A stretch of DNA of 64,000 bases from positions 42,224,488-42,288,487 of the forward strand of contig CM073897.1 of the NCBI GenBank assembly GCA_037176705.1. Direction: 5' to 3'. Each line of letters begins with the position of its first letter. Within the stretch, counting starts at the first letter, position 1. Origin of the DNA: Molossus alvarezi. Taxonomy: Eukaryota; Chordata; Mammalia; Chiroptera; Molossidae. Shown in pieces: positions 34,616-46,600 of this stretch. The translations under genes and the position numbers were made by a program. Under the pieces are notes generated by a model. It did not search any database, was not told the DNA's origin, and saw nothing but the letters and a program-made list of their open reading frames with translations.

Positions 34616-35018
34616 ATGTATTTGCAATGTTACATGTAATTATGAAAACTGGCAACAATCAGAAATCTATTTGAGAGTTGGTTAAATAAACGATATAGTA
34701 TTTCTATACAATGGAATACTACACATTAGCAAAACCTCTCATGAAAAATATTTAACGATATAATACAATCATCAGTGAAAAGCTCTATAAGGGACATTTT
34801 ATACTCTGACTATATTAGAAAAGATCCTAAAGTCTAAGAGTATACCATCATATTTACAATGGATTTTTTTTGGGGGGGTGGTATTGAGATTATGGCTGAT
34901 CTCCATCTATTTTCCTAGTTTTCAATAATGTTTTGTTTGTAATGTCAGAAAACCACACCACTGCCTCCCTCCACCCTCATCCCTTCTGAGCGAAGTCTGT
35001 CTGTCTTCTCTCCCTCAG

Positions 35019-35254
35019 ACCAGGTCCGGAACAGCTACTACATTGGGGCAGACGGCTCCCTGCGGCTGCTGCTGGCCAACGGCATGGAGGTGGCCCTGCA
35101 GACAGAGCCCCACCTGCTGGCCGGCACCGTCAACCCCACGGTGGGCAAGAGGAACGTCACGCTGCCCATCGACAACGGCCTCAACCTGGTGGAGTGGCGG
35201 CAGCGCAAGGAGCAGGCCCGGGGCCAGGTCACCGTCTTCGGGCGCCGGCTGCGG
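35019..35254 (+). CDS. TENM4: TENM4 coding exon, YD shell
   Basis: A 236-bp exon with acceptor TCCCTCAG at 35011-35018 and donor GTGAGC at 35255. It completes the split aspartate ([19 protein letters not shown]) and encodes 78 further residues, ending VTVFGRRLR in phase 0. [16 protein letters not shown] contains a sequon and the teneurin shell motif that precedes the next exon's [12 protein letters not shown]-rich relative to the surrounding intron, as is usual for teneurin-4 exons. Frame is open throughout. Confidence 0.96.
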
Positions 35255-35479
35255 GTGAGCGGGACCCCTGGAGGCCGAGTCCTGAGTGGGGGAATGAGGA
35301 GGAGTCTGGACAACTGAGGTTCTGTTCTAGAAACGGTCCCTGGGGGAGGAAGTTTTCCTGGGCCCTCAGTTTCCTCCTCAGGCAACTCATGTAACACGTC
35401 TTGTGCGTCTTTCCAGTTGTTACCTGTGGCAAGATCACCGGCTTTGGCGTTAGTCCGGCCTGAGTCAAATTTCTAGCTT

Positions 35480-35650
35480 CTGTTATTCCCTGAGTGAACC
35501 AGGGCAAGTCCATCATCTCTCAGATCCTCAATTTCATTATCTATAAAATGAGGAACATAAAACTAATTTTGCAAGTTGCTCCAAAGATTAGAAAAAAATG
35601 TATGAAGTGCCTCCTACGGAGACTGGCCCATAAGAAGCAGTCAATAATAA
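35480..35650 (+). repeat. MIR SINE
   Basis: TGAACCAGGGCAAGTCCATC, CTCAATTTCATTATCTATAA and AATGAGGAACATAAAACTAA follow the forward MIR core. Confidence 0.7.
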
Positions 35651-36839
35651 TACCTGCTCGCGTTGTTGCTGTTATTGCTGTTCTTATTGCTATTATTGTT
35701 ATTGCGGTGGCTAATATATCCGAAAATTCGGTTTAGCTGTTTGGAACCTAAGCCAGAGTCTCCCCTTTTTTCAGGCAGTTATCCTTTCTAGATGAACAAA
35801 ATGACCCCCACCGTGGCTGTCACTACCAGTGGGCTAGCATCTGTGGCCTGGCATTTCAGAGTGCTTTTCAGTGTGGGTGCCCCTGCACCAGCCTTTTCTC
35901 TGCCTCACTGAAGCGTGGCTTCTGCCCCAGCACCTGGTTGCCCAGCTTCTCGTTCCTCTAGCTTTAGAAGGAAAGGTGACAGGGTGCATGAAAGCAAAGG
36001 AACTAGCCCTGGCTTTCAGCACAGTACCTTGGACACCACAGGTGCGCTATAGAGACGTGCTGAGCTGAGCCACACGTTCCTGACTCCTAAAAACCACAGA
36101 ATCAGCCTCTTGCTACGTGGCTGGAGCTGTCTTGTCCCCTGACCTTTAGCAAATAAAGTTCATTGAAGCCCCCATTTCACACATGGGGCACCTGAGTTCC
36201 AGAGAGAAAAGGGATTTTGCCAGATTCACATAGTTAGGTGGGGGTAAGGAATAGGCACCCTGTCTCCTAGTGAAATTCTCACAGCAGATATGGAAACGTT
36301 AAGTGACTTATCCAACATCACACCACTCGAGCCAGAAAGACAGGCTTCCTGTTTTCTCCCAACAGCCAAGAACTCCAGCAACAGTCTAATGTGGGGAAAA
36401 GCCTTCCACTCTTTCCCTAAGGAAGGCCTGTCCGTCTTTGTTCTCTGCTGCCTCCCTAAGCCCCTGTCTGAATTCTCAGCAGCTTCTCACGAACATTGGA
36501 GGCAGTGTGCTGAATGGGAAGTTTGACCTGGGCCTTGTGCAGCCCTGAGCAACTCCTCTGAGTCCTAGATTCTTCTGCAGAAACCAGACAATATATTTGA
36601 TAGATGCCTAGCCAGGTGCTGGTAGACCCCAGGTGCTCAATAAGTAGCAGCAATTAGTGCTATTAGGATTTCCTCTCTGCCATGTGAACTGGACCAAAAG
36701 TTTCCCAGGCTTGAAAAGTTTCCCAAAAGTCCCTCTCCCAGCCTGCGATTAACAGCACTCCAGCAAGGTGGCCGAATCTCCGCGTCCTCCCAATATAAAT
36801 GGCCACCCACAGTGGTGGCATGTGGAATTAGAATGTTAT

Positions 36840-37010
36840 CCGGGTGTGCCTCCCCATAATGGAGCTCATTTTTTTATACAACTGGGAACTTTTTTAATAA
36901 AGAAAGATGTAAAATAATCTCATTGCCGCCACTGCCGAGCACAGGAAGCATTAGGCAGTTCCCCAGTGAACTGCTTAATTCAATGTTATTAATTTTGCCA
37001 CAGAGGTATA
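36840..37010. promoter_or_regulatory. Candidate intronic regulatory element (unproven)
   Basis: A block without repeats that contains AAAATAATCTCATTGCCGCC, GCACAGGAAGCATTAGGCAG and CTTAATTCAATGTTATTAAT. The mixture of CG-containing and homeodomain-like words in intron is unusual. No conservation data. Confidence 0.3.
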
Positions 37011-37429
37011 GCTCCCCTTCACTAGGGGTCCTCGAGGGGATAAGGGAGGCAGCTGGCTGGGTGGCAGCACCTTGGGGGAGTCACAGGGGACCTTCCAAAT
37101 GATGCTGTAAGAAGGGCTCCCGCAGTGTTGGTGGTGCAGACCTTACATCTTCCTTTGTGCCCTCGGCAAAGAAGGCAGCTTCAGCCTCCAACGCCTCAGA
37201 TTTTTCATGGGAATTGTCTGCCACACTGTTTTTGCTTCTTCAATTGTGTTTGATTACCCCTGGGAAGACAACCTTATTATAACCAGGCCATTCGCAGCTG
37301 AAGTCGTCTCAGCACCATCATTATAAATCCTCATTTTGTAGGCTTCAGAATTTGTTTGGGGAGAACGGGGAGACACGTGCTCCCACTTTCTCTGAGAATG
37401 ACCATGACCGTTTGTTGTCATTTAGTGGA

Positions 37430-37640
37430 AATCATCGCAATCATTCATTTAGCACCTTCTGTGTGCCCCACACTCCACTAGGTAATTTACTGAGGTTCCT
37501 TCGATCCTCTCAACAGCCTTTTGTTTTACAGAGGGGAAAACTTGAGACTCAGAGAGGGAAAGACACTTGCCCAGGGTCACACAGAAAAGTTGGGCACAGA
37601 TGAGGCTGGAATCCTGAGCCCTGTTCAACCACACGGGGCT
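37430..37640 (-). repeat. MIR SINE
   Basis: TTAGCACCTTCTGTGTGCCC, TTGTTTTACAGAGGGGAAAA, GACACTTGCCCAGGGTCACA read as reverse MIR. Confidence 0.82.
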
Positions 37641-38524
37641 CCAGAGGGCCTTGCATGACTTCCATCCACTTGAGTTGTTTCGCATCATGTGACCTACCTT
37701 GTCTGTTTTCTTCTCGGGTCTTCCTTACTACTTGTCAAATTGAACCAGCGACTAAGGGAAGAGGGGGAAAATGTACTCAAATGTACCCAGACGCCAATGA
37801 GAAGGAAGGAGCATTTTAGCATCAGAGTACCTAGCCATGTTTCAGGGGTAACAGGTACCAAATATAGAAACAGACCTCTGAAGTCTATGTCTGTATTAAA
37901 ACAGGAAAAACCCTGACTTCTTGCCACCCCTGCAGGAATCCAGTATTTCTGACCCTGAAAGGAAACTGAATCAGGTGCTGACCCAGGAGCCCAGCACAAA
38001 GGCCCCTGATGCTGGAGACAGCAGCAGAGGTTCCAAAGCCAGGACTGTGTCCCCAGGTGGCCCACAGTCCGAGAGGCCAGCCCAGATGCCAACACAGGGC
38101 CCGCAGGACCTCCAGGAAGCAGCAGCAGCCTGGGAGGTGGCCGGGGTGACGGAGAAGCCCTGATGGTGGTGAGAGCAGGGAAAGGAAGCCCAGAGCCCAC
38201 GAAGGCTCGGACTCTCCGGGAGGAGCACTGAGCCTCCGTCGGCACACTGCAGTGGTGACAGTCAAGCTCAGACCCAGTCACTCACCAGCCGCGAGATCTG
38301 GAGCGTGTCCCTGAGCTCTCGTCTGCTCGGTGTCCAACCGCTCACACAGGGCCTGGCACACGATCTGTGGGGTCAGGCACTGACTTGCTGCTCCACCAGG
38401 CCTCTTCCTATTTAGGAGGGAGTGGAGAAGGATCTGCCATTCGTCCTTAGTAGAAGAATCACACTGGGAAATGGTGTGGGTCACCTTCGGGAACAGCTCG
38501 GCGTCTGCGGCGTCCTTATCCTCA

Positions 38525-38640
38525 CAACGGACCTTGCGGTTGGCATCATTATTCCCATCTCACAGATGAGGAAGCCTCGCCGAGCTAAGTGACAGAGCCA
38601 GGGCCCAAACCCTGGTTGACACCCACGGCCTGTGCTGCCT
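38525..38640 (-). repeat. MIR fragment
   Basis: ATTATTCCCATCTCACAGAT, GAGGAAGCCTCGCCGAGCTA and GGCCCAAACCCTGG fit reverse MIR, immediately upstream of the exon at 38700. Confidence 0.65.
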
Positions 38641-38699
38641 CCTGGACTCGGGAGTTTCTCAGACCCACATTAACTCTCTCCTTCCCACCCCTTCTCCAG

Positions 38700-38996
38700 G
38701 TTCACAATCGGAACCTCCTGTCTCTGGACTTCGACCGCGTGACACGCACAGAGAAGATCTATGATGACCACCGCAAGTTCACCCTCCGGATCCTGTACGA
38801 CCAAGCAGGACGGCCCAGCCTCTGGTCACCCAGCAGCAGGCTGAACGGCGTCAACGTGACATACTCCCCGGGAGGCCACATCGCCGGCATTCAGAGAGGC
38901 ATCATGTCTGAGAGGATGGAATATGACCAGGCGGGTCGCATCACGTCCAGGATCTTTGCTGATGGGAAGACATGGAGCTACACGTACTTGGAGAAG
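38700..38996 (+). CDS. TENM4: TENM4 coding exon, YD shell; GC splice donor
   Basis: A 297-bp exon encoding exactly 99 residues (phase 0 at both ends), with acceptor CTTCTCCAG at 38691-38699. It begins [20 protein letters not shown] and contains two YD-type repeats, [11 protein letters not shown] and [11 protein letters not shown], plus one sequon (NVTYS). It ends TWSYTYLEK. The next exon begins [12 protein letters not shown], and the known teneurin order is LEKSMVLLL, so the exon must end at 38996 and the intron must begin GCAGGT rather than GT. The nearby GT at 39001 would leave an extra base and shift the frame. Confidence 0.94.
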
Positions 38997-38998
38997 GC
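38997..38998 (+). promoter_or_regulatory. TENM4: Non-canonical GC 5' splice site
   Basis: AAG/GCAGGT. GC donors are a minor but real class spliced by the U2-type machinery and usually have strong flanking matches to U1; AAG before the site fits. A competing GT lies at 39001-39002, four bases downstream; its use would frameshift the product. Confidence 0.82.
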
Positions 38999-40082
38999 AG
39001 GTGTCTGTTGCCCTCCATCACTGGCCTTGCTGTGTAGAAGGTCTATCACTGTAGCTCGATCCATGGTCAAGCCAAGTCTGCTGACCTTGAAAGGACAGGT
39101 CTGACCCATGTGGCCTCCAAAAGGAAGTGTTTAGGGAAATCTGCAACAGAGGGCCAGGGGGTCCCAAGAGGCGTCTGGATGGATCATGGTGATGGTTTGG
39201 CAGGTGAGGGAGCTGAGGCAGGAGAATGTGAAAGTCGTGCCTTACAGGATGCAGCTGGGAGCAGGATCAAACACAAGCTCGACTTACGGAGCAGGATTCA
39301 GGGTCCCAAACAGGCAGAGGTCTGCTCCCAGGTCTAGGGCACATGGGGTGATCTGGCCACAGAGAACAAAGCAGAAGCCTAAGGATCAGTACTTAGGCAG
39401 GAAGTGCTTAATCCTGAGCTTCGGGTGCTGGGCGAGGCCTTGGTAAATCCCTTCTGCTTCAGGTCAGGAATCATTTCATCCCAGGGGTGAGGAATCAGAA
39501 AGGGCATGAAATCAGAAGTTGGTCCCACAGAGGAGAGAATGGTAGCTTTGGTGCCCAGATACCTCTAGGCTGTTATTTGCTGACTCATCCTTGACATAGA
39601 GTCTGTACTTCATGTCCCAGTTTTGGTACCCAGATCCTTACTTTGTTTCCTACTCCTGAGCACCTGTCCAGAGCCTGGGCTTGCTCTCCCTGTTCTGTGC
39701 TGGGTGAGCATCTCCCAGAGCAATATTCTGTGGTAGTTCTAAGAGAGACCTTGAAGGTCATCCAGCATACTGAAACACCAAGGCCAGAGAGGGAAAGGAC
39801 TTTCCCGAGGCCACACAATGAGTCTGTGGTTAGAAGCCAGGTTCCCCCATTCCCACATGACCTGTGACTAGAGAAACAATGGCGCAATGTCTTAAATGCC
39901 TTTTCTCAAACATGGTCTTTATCCAGTAGGCCACAGGGAGTCAACAGAGGTTGTTTAGCAGGCCCCAGACATTGTCAGCCTGTGTTTTAGGAAAACCATT
40001 CTTGCTTGAGGAGGAGGATTGATCTTAGTAGGGATCTGGGGCAAGGAAGCCACGAGAGAGGATGCTGCAAACACGTTAGGCC

Positions 40083-40290
40083 AGTGCTCCCCACCTTTCT
40101 CACACCCTGTCACACACTCGGGCCACCATTTCCGTGCCACACGAAGGGGCAGACAGACAGGGCTGCTCCTCGTAAGAGGGAAAGGGGCCGGAGGGCTCTG
40201 CCTGGCCGAGGGGTGAGCGCAGTCCCATCCGAGCACATCTGTACCCCGTTGCAGAATCTCATGGCACAGGGGTTGGAAAGCATCTGGTTC
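40083..40290. mobile_element. Possible non-autonomous hAT element
   Basis: Starts CAGTGCTCCCCACCTTTCTC and ends GGGTTGGAAAGCATCTG. The ends are loosely inverted and resemble the CAGTGNTTCTCAACC terminus of the element at 5594. Flanking target duplication is not convincing. Confidence 0.4.
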
Positions 40291-40413
40291 GCCTAACCTG
40301 GAGAACCACCGGTTCCCTTGGCCTTGCATTCCTTTCTGTAAGACTTGGGCACCCAGACCTACCCTTCCTCCCCATTGCCCTGCCCTCATCTCTCGGTTTT
40401 CCTTCCCTTCCAG

Positions 40414-42028
40414 TCCATGGTGCTGCTCCTCCACAGCCAGAGGCAGTACATCTTTGAGTTTGACAAGAACGACCGCCTCTCCTCCGTGACAATGCCCAAC
40501 GTGGCCCGGCAGACGTTAGAGACCATTCGCTCAGTGGGCTACTACCGGAACATCTACCAGCCCCCCGAGGGCAATGCCTCAGTCATCCAGGACTTCACTG
40601 AGGACGGGCACCTCCTCCACACCTTCTACTTGGGCACCGGCCGCAGGGTGATATACAAGTATGGCAAGCTGTCCAAGCTGGCCGAGATGCTGTACGACAC
40701 CACCAGAGTGAGTTTCACCTACGACGAGACAGCAGGCATGCTGAAGACCGTCAACCTGCAGAACGAGGGCTTCACCTGCACCATCCGCTACCGTCAGATC
40801 GGGCCCCTGATCGACCGCCAGATCTTCCGCTTCACCGAGGAAGGCATGGTCAATGCTCGTTTTGACTACAACTATGACAACAGTTTCCGGGTGACCAGCA
40901 TGCAGGCCATGATCAACGAGACCCCACTGCCCATCGATCTTTATCGCTATGACGACGTATCGGGCAAGACAGAGCAGTTCGGGAAGTTTGGTGTCATCTA
41001 CTATGACATCAACCAAATCATCACCACCGCGGTCATGACCCACACCAAGCACTTCGACGCATACGGGCGGATGAAGGAGGTGCAATATGAGATTTTCCGC
41101 TCACTCATGTACTGGATGACCGTCCAGTATGACAACATGGGGCGAGTAGTGAAGAAGGAACTGAAGGTGGGACCCTATGCCAACACCACCCGCTACTCTT
41201 ATGAGTACGACGCTGATGGCCAGCTACAGACAGTCTCCATCAATGACAAGCCACTCTGGCGATATAGCTATGACCTGAATGGGAACCTGCACTTACTGAG
41301 CCCTGGGAACAGTGCACGGCTGACCCCACTACGGTACGACCTCCGAGACCGCATCACTAGACTAGGTGACGTGCAGTACAGGATGGATGAGGATGGCTTC
41401 CTGAGGCAGCGGGGTGGTGATGTCTTTGAGTACAACTCCGCTGGCCTGCTCATCAAGGCCTACAACCGGGCTGGTGGCTGGAGTGTCAGGTACCGCTACG
41501 ATGGCCTGGGGCGGCGGGTGTCCAGCAAGAGCAGCCACAGCCACCACCTGCAGTTCTTCTATGCAGATCTGACCAACCCAACCAAGGTCACCCACCTGTA
41601 CAACCACTCCAGCTCTGAGATCACGTCCCTCTACTACGACCTGCAAGGACACCTCTTTGCCATGGAGCTGAGCAGCGGCGATGAGTTTTACATAGCTTGT
41701 GACAACATCGGGACCCCTCTTGCTGTCTTCAGCGGAACGGGCTTGATGATCAAGCAGGTCCTGTACACGGCCTATGGGGAGATCTACATGGACACCAACC
41801 CCAACTTCCAGATCATTATCGGCTACCACGGTGGCCTCTATGACCCGCTCACCAAGCTCGTCCACATGGGCCGACGGGATTATGATGTGCTGGCTGGTCG
41901 CTGGACGAGCCCGGACCACGAGCTGTGGAAGCACCTTAGCAGCAGCAACATCATGCCTTTTAATCTCTATATGTTCAAAAACAACAACCCCATCAGCAAC
42001 TCTCAGGACATCAAGTGCTTCATGACAG
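40414..42028 (+). CDS. TENM4: TENM4 large coding exon, YD shell and Rhs core
   Basis: A 1615-bp exon with acceptor CCCTTCCAG at 40405-40413 and donor GTGAGG at 42029. It encodes 538 residues and the first base of a split aspartate. The first part is a tandem of YD repeats (for example [60 protein letters not shown]). Near the end is the Rhs-associated core: [20 protein letters not shown] followed by [16 protein letters not shown] and [14 protein letters not shown], which closes the barrel in Rhs/TcC-type proteins. Sequons include NAS, NET, NTT and NHS. It is the longest uninterrupted coding stretch here and has no lesion. Confidence 0.98.
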
Positions 42029-43226
42029 GTGAGGATCGGGGCTCATTCGGAGGGCAAACGCTGATCATCTCTTCCTATTGCTCTGGTCATCCACCAAGAC
42101 GGTCGTCCTTGAGAAAGCCGCCCGTCCTTGAGAAAGCCGCCATGGGGTACGGGAAACGGTGGCTGTCCCTTAGGGTAGCATTTCCCAAAGTGTATGTGAA
42201 GAAACACTAGTTCAGAGAAATGCTCTGGAAAAAACTGTTTCTCGCATCAAATCAGTTTGACAGGGAGGCCACCATTCTTAAATGTTCATAATACATTTCA
42301 GCTTATGAAAGGCTCTGAGAAGTCCTGTAGTATTCACCCACTCTCTCTTAAACTTATTTGACCATGAAACCCCGTTTTCACCGTGAAACCCTAATATCTC
42401 ACTGGATGCATTCCTTAAAATGCACTTGGGGAGTTTCCAACCCAGAAATGAGGCTGGCCATGAGTCACTGGGGAGTTTGGTGAAAGTATGGCTTTACAAA
42501 GGAAATTCTTCTTTTGGGACGAAGTAATGGGAAATTTAGACTTTGGAGACAGACAGAACTGGGTGAACGAGTCCACCAGTTCTAAGTTATCACAGTAAAA
42601 AAAAAAAAAGAAAGAAAGAAAATTACTTAACTTCCCTGAACTCCTGATTTGTACACTGAAGTTAGAATACATACTGTGACTTTGATAAGTTAAATACACA
42701 CATTGTAAATCCTAGAGAAACTACTGAAAATAAAACAAAGGCAACGCAAATCAGTCAATAGTGGAGATAAAAAGGAGACTAAAAAAAATATTCAATTCAA
42801 AGAGGGTAGGAAAATAGGGACAAAAGGAGCAAAAAATAGGTGAACAAATAGAGAAAAAACTTTCCCGGTAGGATGGTTGGAAGGGTGAAATGCGATCCAT
42901 TTTAGAACCTGCCCAGCACAGTGCCCAGCTCACATTGGTTTCCTTTCCTCTACCCTCTGATTTTAAAAGTGGGCTTTGCTTTCTACTACTGTGAAACCAC
43001 TCTGAGTGTAAAGTGTCCCATAGGTCACACATGCCAGACATGTCCCCAGCAGCCACTGTCCTCCCAGAAGCAGCCACTCCCCGCCACAGGAGACCTCTAG
43101 GTCGGAATGGCTGTGGGGGTTCAGGTCTGGGTAAAGCAGTTTCCATAGAAGAAAGTTTGTGTCATATCCCAACTTGTAAACCTAGTCACCTGTGTCCTGT
43201 AACACAATCCTATTGCCCCCTCTTTT

Positions 43227-43470
43227 TTTTTTAATCCTCACCCGAGGACATGTTTGCATTTATCTTCAGATAGAGCAGGAGGGAGAGAAGGAGGAAGACA
43301 GAGAGAGAAACATCGATGTGGGAGAGACACATCGACCGGTTGCCACCCACACGACCCCAACCGGGCAGGGACAAACGGCAACCGAGGTACATGCCCTTAG
43401 CGGGAACCGAACCCGGGACTCTCTGGTCCGCAGGCCGACGCTCTAACCACTGAGCCAAACCAGCCAGGGC
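43227..43470 (-). repeat. Ves-class SINE, tail type 2, perfect 14-bp TSD
   Basis: Minus-strand head GCCCTGGCTGGTTTGGCTCA; tail visible as TTAATCCTCACCCGAGGACA, holding the TCCTC/GAGGA inverted repeat. TTGCCCCCTCTTTT at 43213-43226 is repeated exactly at 43471-43484. Confidence 0.96.
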
Positions 43471-43778
43471 TTGCCCCCTCTTTTAAGGCTGTTTCCTTCA
43501 TTCAACAAGTGTCTCCTCTGTGCAACCACTGTTTCGGCACCAGTGATAGAAAGATGATCCCTGCCCCGAGGAATGCACACTGCAGGGGAGACCGACAACT
43601 GCAGTCCAGTGTGAGGGGCCCAGGCTGATGGCACCGATGGCCACTGGAACACAGGAGGCAACGCTGGCTCTGCCCAGGGAGCCGCTGATGGTGGAGGCCC
43701 GCTATGAGTGGACAGCCATCAGGTGGTGGAGAGAAGGGCACTCGGGGAGGGGAACTGCACATACAAGAGCGCAGAGAG

Positions 43779-43932
43779 GCCTGGCCAGGTAGCTCAGTTG
43801 GTTAGAGCATTGTCCTGATAAGCCAAGGTTGCTGGTTTGATCCTTGGTCGGGGCATATGCAAGAGTCACCCAATGAATGCATAGATAAGTGGAAGAGCAA
43901 ATCAGAGTTTTTTTCTTTCTCTCTCTCTATCA

Positions 43933-43977
<45 letters not shown>

Positions 43978-43990
43978 ATTTTTTAAATAT
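43779..43990 (+). repeat. tRNA-derived SINE, distinct subfamily
   Basis: GGCCTGGCCAGGTAGCTCAG followed by TTGGTTAGAGCATTGTCCTG and GGTTTGATCCTTGGTCGGGG is a clear tRNA head with A and B boxes (TAGCTCAGTTGG and GGTTTGATCC). The body (CCAATGAATGCATAGATAAG) is unlike the other Ves copies. A CT microsatellite (about 43914-43971) and CAAATCAATTTTTTAAA close it. Confidence 0.88.
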
Positions 43991-45579
43991 TTAACAAGAG
44001 CCTACAGAGGGCAACGTGTACAGTCACATGAGTGCCCCTTAGGGACAGGTTTCCTGGCCTTTAAACTCCGCAGCCCAGACTGGACCCTATTTCTGCGGAC
44101 GGCGATTGGCGGACCCCTCTTTCAGGGCGGACTCCAGGAGGTCATATTGAGAGAATTCAGGTGGTTATGTTGAGAGCCCCGAGAGTGGGAAGGGAGAACA
44201 CAGGTGGGCAGTGTGATGGACACACCCCTGCGCCTGCAGATGCACGGACAGAACAGCCCCACAGGGTGTCCCAGAGCCACCATGCTCCGCCAGTGCCAGC
44301 CCGAGAAGACCTTCACAGACTGAGAGGACACTGCGGGTACTTCTGTCTGCAGTAATCACGCCCCTGCCTCACCCTCCAGTGAGTTTCCTGAGAGAAGTCT
44401 TGGCACGTTACTGTAGCGGAAAAAAAAAAAGAAATAGTGCAAAAAAAACACTTTACTACTTAAAACCAAAACACAACTAATTCTCACTAAACCTTTCCAT
44501 TTAGCTCCTACATGGGCTACATGCAACCTCATTCACATATAACAATAACAATAAGCAAATGAGCACCTTTTCCCCAAAAATTTCTTCAGGAGTTCTGAGA
44601 CTCCCATCGGATAGGCTCAGGTCACATGACAACCCCTGAAGCAGTCACCGTGGCTGGGGAGACGTGATGCACTGGTCACGTGCCTCATTACTGAACTCCA
44701 GGAGGGCCTCAAAGCACAAGAGAGAGCAGGCAGAATGGGGTGCTGGCAAGACCACCAGAACATGTCCACCGCCACACATACTCCCTGTACACTACTGCAC
44801 TTAACTCTCACTTGAGCCTGTGAGATGGGGCTCACTGACCCCGAGTTCAGAGGAGGATAGTGGGGGTCAGAGAGGTCAAATCGCTGGCCCACTAAGTGGC
44901 AGGCGGGGGTTAGAGCTCTACTCCGACTCCAAGGTTCTCATTCTTGGATTCAGATTCACTTTGTAAAGTGCAACAAAGCGGATTGTATTAGTCATCACCG
45001 TCCCAGGTGGCCACGCTGCAGTCTGGGAGGTATGAGAAGAGACGAGCTTTTTCACCTGAAGGACGTGTCTGTGTTTGATGCCATACGGAGGACGAGTAAA
45101 ATTCTCAACTCCTCAGGAAAGCCAACTGTGTGTGTGTTGGGGGGCGGGGGGACATGAATAAAACAGTTTTCAGCATTTTTCCTAAAGGCATAATGAGAAA
45201 CTCGTTTCCCACCTTCCATGGCTTATAACTAAGGCCCAGCCCTCTCTTCAGGCCCCTAGTTTCCTGGGACTTGGCAGCATCCCTGATAGATTTCCTTTGC
45301 AACTATGAATTCAGATGCGAGTTCCTAGCCTCCGACAAAATGGCTTCGTTCCCTCCACCACCCCACTCTGTTCTCTTCGTTTTAATTTCCCAGAGAACCA
45401 TCTGCCAAGATTCATAGAAGCAGAGACTTAGAAACTCAGGGAGGAAAGATCTGGCAGAGGAGGAGGGGAGGTGGGGGGGGTGGTTTGAGGAGCACAGAAA
45501 CCCTTCTATGAACCAAGAATGGAGCCGAGCGCTTTAAAATACTCACGTAACACACTTGCAGCAGTTCCCGTTGTCTGAT

Positions 45580-45735
45580 GGCTGCCCCAAAATGGTAACA
45601 CTGAGTATTCCTCTCTGTGACGTAATGAAAACCATCTCTGCCTTCCATTTGTAGATAAGGAAACAGCCTCAGAATGGTTAAGGGAACGTGCCCAAGTTCA
45701 CACAGTTTGCAAGTGAGGAGCCAGAGTTTGGACCT
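45580..45735 (-). repeat. MIR SINE
   Basis: CATTTGTAGATAAGGAAACA, TAAGGGAACGTGCCCAAGTT and GAGTTTGGACCTGGG follow the reverse MIR core. Confidence 0.72.
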
Positions 45736-46159
45736 GGGTTTGTCTTGCTTCACCCTGTTCTCTCCCTTATGGGATTCTTCTAGAAGTAGAACCTGAGTTT
45801 CCAAACGTTCCTTTCTCCCTCCCCTCCACCTCAGCGCCTCCAGCTTTCACACCCGAGAGAGGGGCTCTGAACCACCAAAAAAACAAAACAAAACAAAGGC
45901 AGACCTAAGGTGTTTGAATGGAAGGGCAGCACGGGGTGGGGGTGAGAGGGGCACAGTTGTTGACCCCAGAAGAACCCTCTCAGCACTGGGATGCACTCAG
46001 TGGGTGGTAGGGAGAGAGTTCCTCCAAGGCCTGCACTCTAAGCAGGACCTCCCTGGCCAGGGGTCTGTCTCCTTTGGAAGAAGCTAAAAGCAGGCCTGGG
46101 GTGCTGGCTTTGGGGCTCAGCTCCAGATCCTGCCTTCCCCAGACTTTGGATTCCAAGTC

Positions 46160-46600
46160 TCTGCTCAACAACTGCTTTGTCATCTTCAGCTGCCCCTTCT
46201 CAAACCATGCTCGAGCTCTCTCCCGTAGGCCCAGGTCACCTCCCAGCTGCCATCCCAAACTCTTCCTGCCGCAACCCGTTTTCTTCCGGTTCTCTCGTGC
46301 TGTCTGGTGTCCTGAACACTCCCTGCACTCGCCTGCCCTCTGCAGGCCTTCCCCGTGCACAAGTCCCCTGGAGCCCCCCTTCACGCCCATCAAAGCCTCC
46401 CAACATGTGCACAGCTTTCAGCGTTTGGCTTAAATACCTTCTTCGCGAAGACACGTCAGACTGGCCAACTGGAAGACTTCTGACCTCTCCTCATCTCGTT
46501 TCTTGTGTCACAGTTCTCCCTGCCCATGTCCCATCTCCCCTTCAGGGTCCTGAGTGTGCAGAGGGCCGGTCTGTGTGACACAGTACTAAGCACATAAAGG
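46160..46600. repeat. L2 LINE 3' fragment
   Basis: AACTCTTCCTGCCGCAACCC, AGCTTTCAGCGTTTGGCTTA and ACCTTCTTCGCGAAGACACG resemble the L2 3' region. Old and diverged; boundaries approximate. Confidence 0.55.

Larger units (their letters stand above)
28242..35018 (+). other. TENM4: TENM4 intron
   Basis: A 6.8-kb GT-AG intron (GTAAGC ... CCCTCAG) splitting an aspartate codon. It carries a MIR, a truncated L1 3' end (29426-30838), Ves SINEs in opposite orientation (31078, 34061), two more MIRs, a TG/TA microsatellite (33434-33519), a degraded DNA transposon (33520-33821) and an old L1 3' end (34322-34615). A unique block at about 31800-31990 could be regulatory. Confidence 0.85.
35255..38699 (+). 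other. TENM4: TENM4 intron
   Basis: A 3.4-kb GT-AG intron in phase 0 (GTGAGC ... CTTCTCCAG). It has MIR pieces at 35480, 37430 and 38525, a degenerate GTT-rich tract (about 35660-35705) and a unique AT-rich block at 36840-37010. A long antisense open frame (37694-38281) is judged to be chance. Confidence 0.85.
38997..40413 (+). other. TENM4: TENM4 GC-AG intron
   Basis: The donor reads GAGAAG/GCAGGT and the acceptor CCCTTCCAG/TCC. The phase-0 join restores a conserved lysine-serine junction. At 1417 bp this is the shortest intron in the window. It includes a possible hAT MITE (about 40083-40290) close to the acceptor and a MIR-like piece near 39750-39870. Confidence 0.85.

Noticed and set aside
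37694..38281. 195-codon antisense open frame in an intron
   Set aside because: Translation is compositionally random, and another antisense frame overlaps it. No recognisable domain.
38999..39104. Exon 38700 extending in frame to the stop near 39104 instead of using a GC donor
   Set aside because: The extension has no teneurin similarity, while the join 38996/40414 restores the conserved order exactly.
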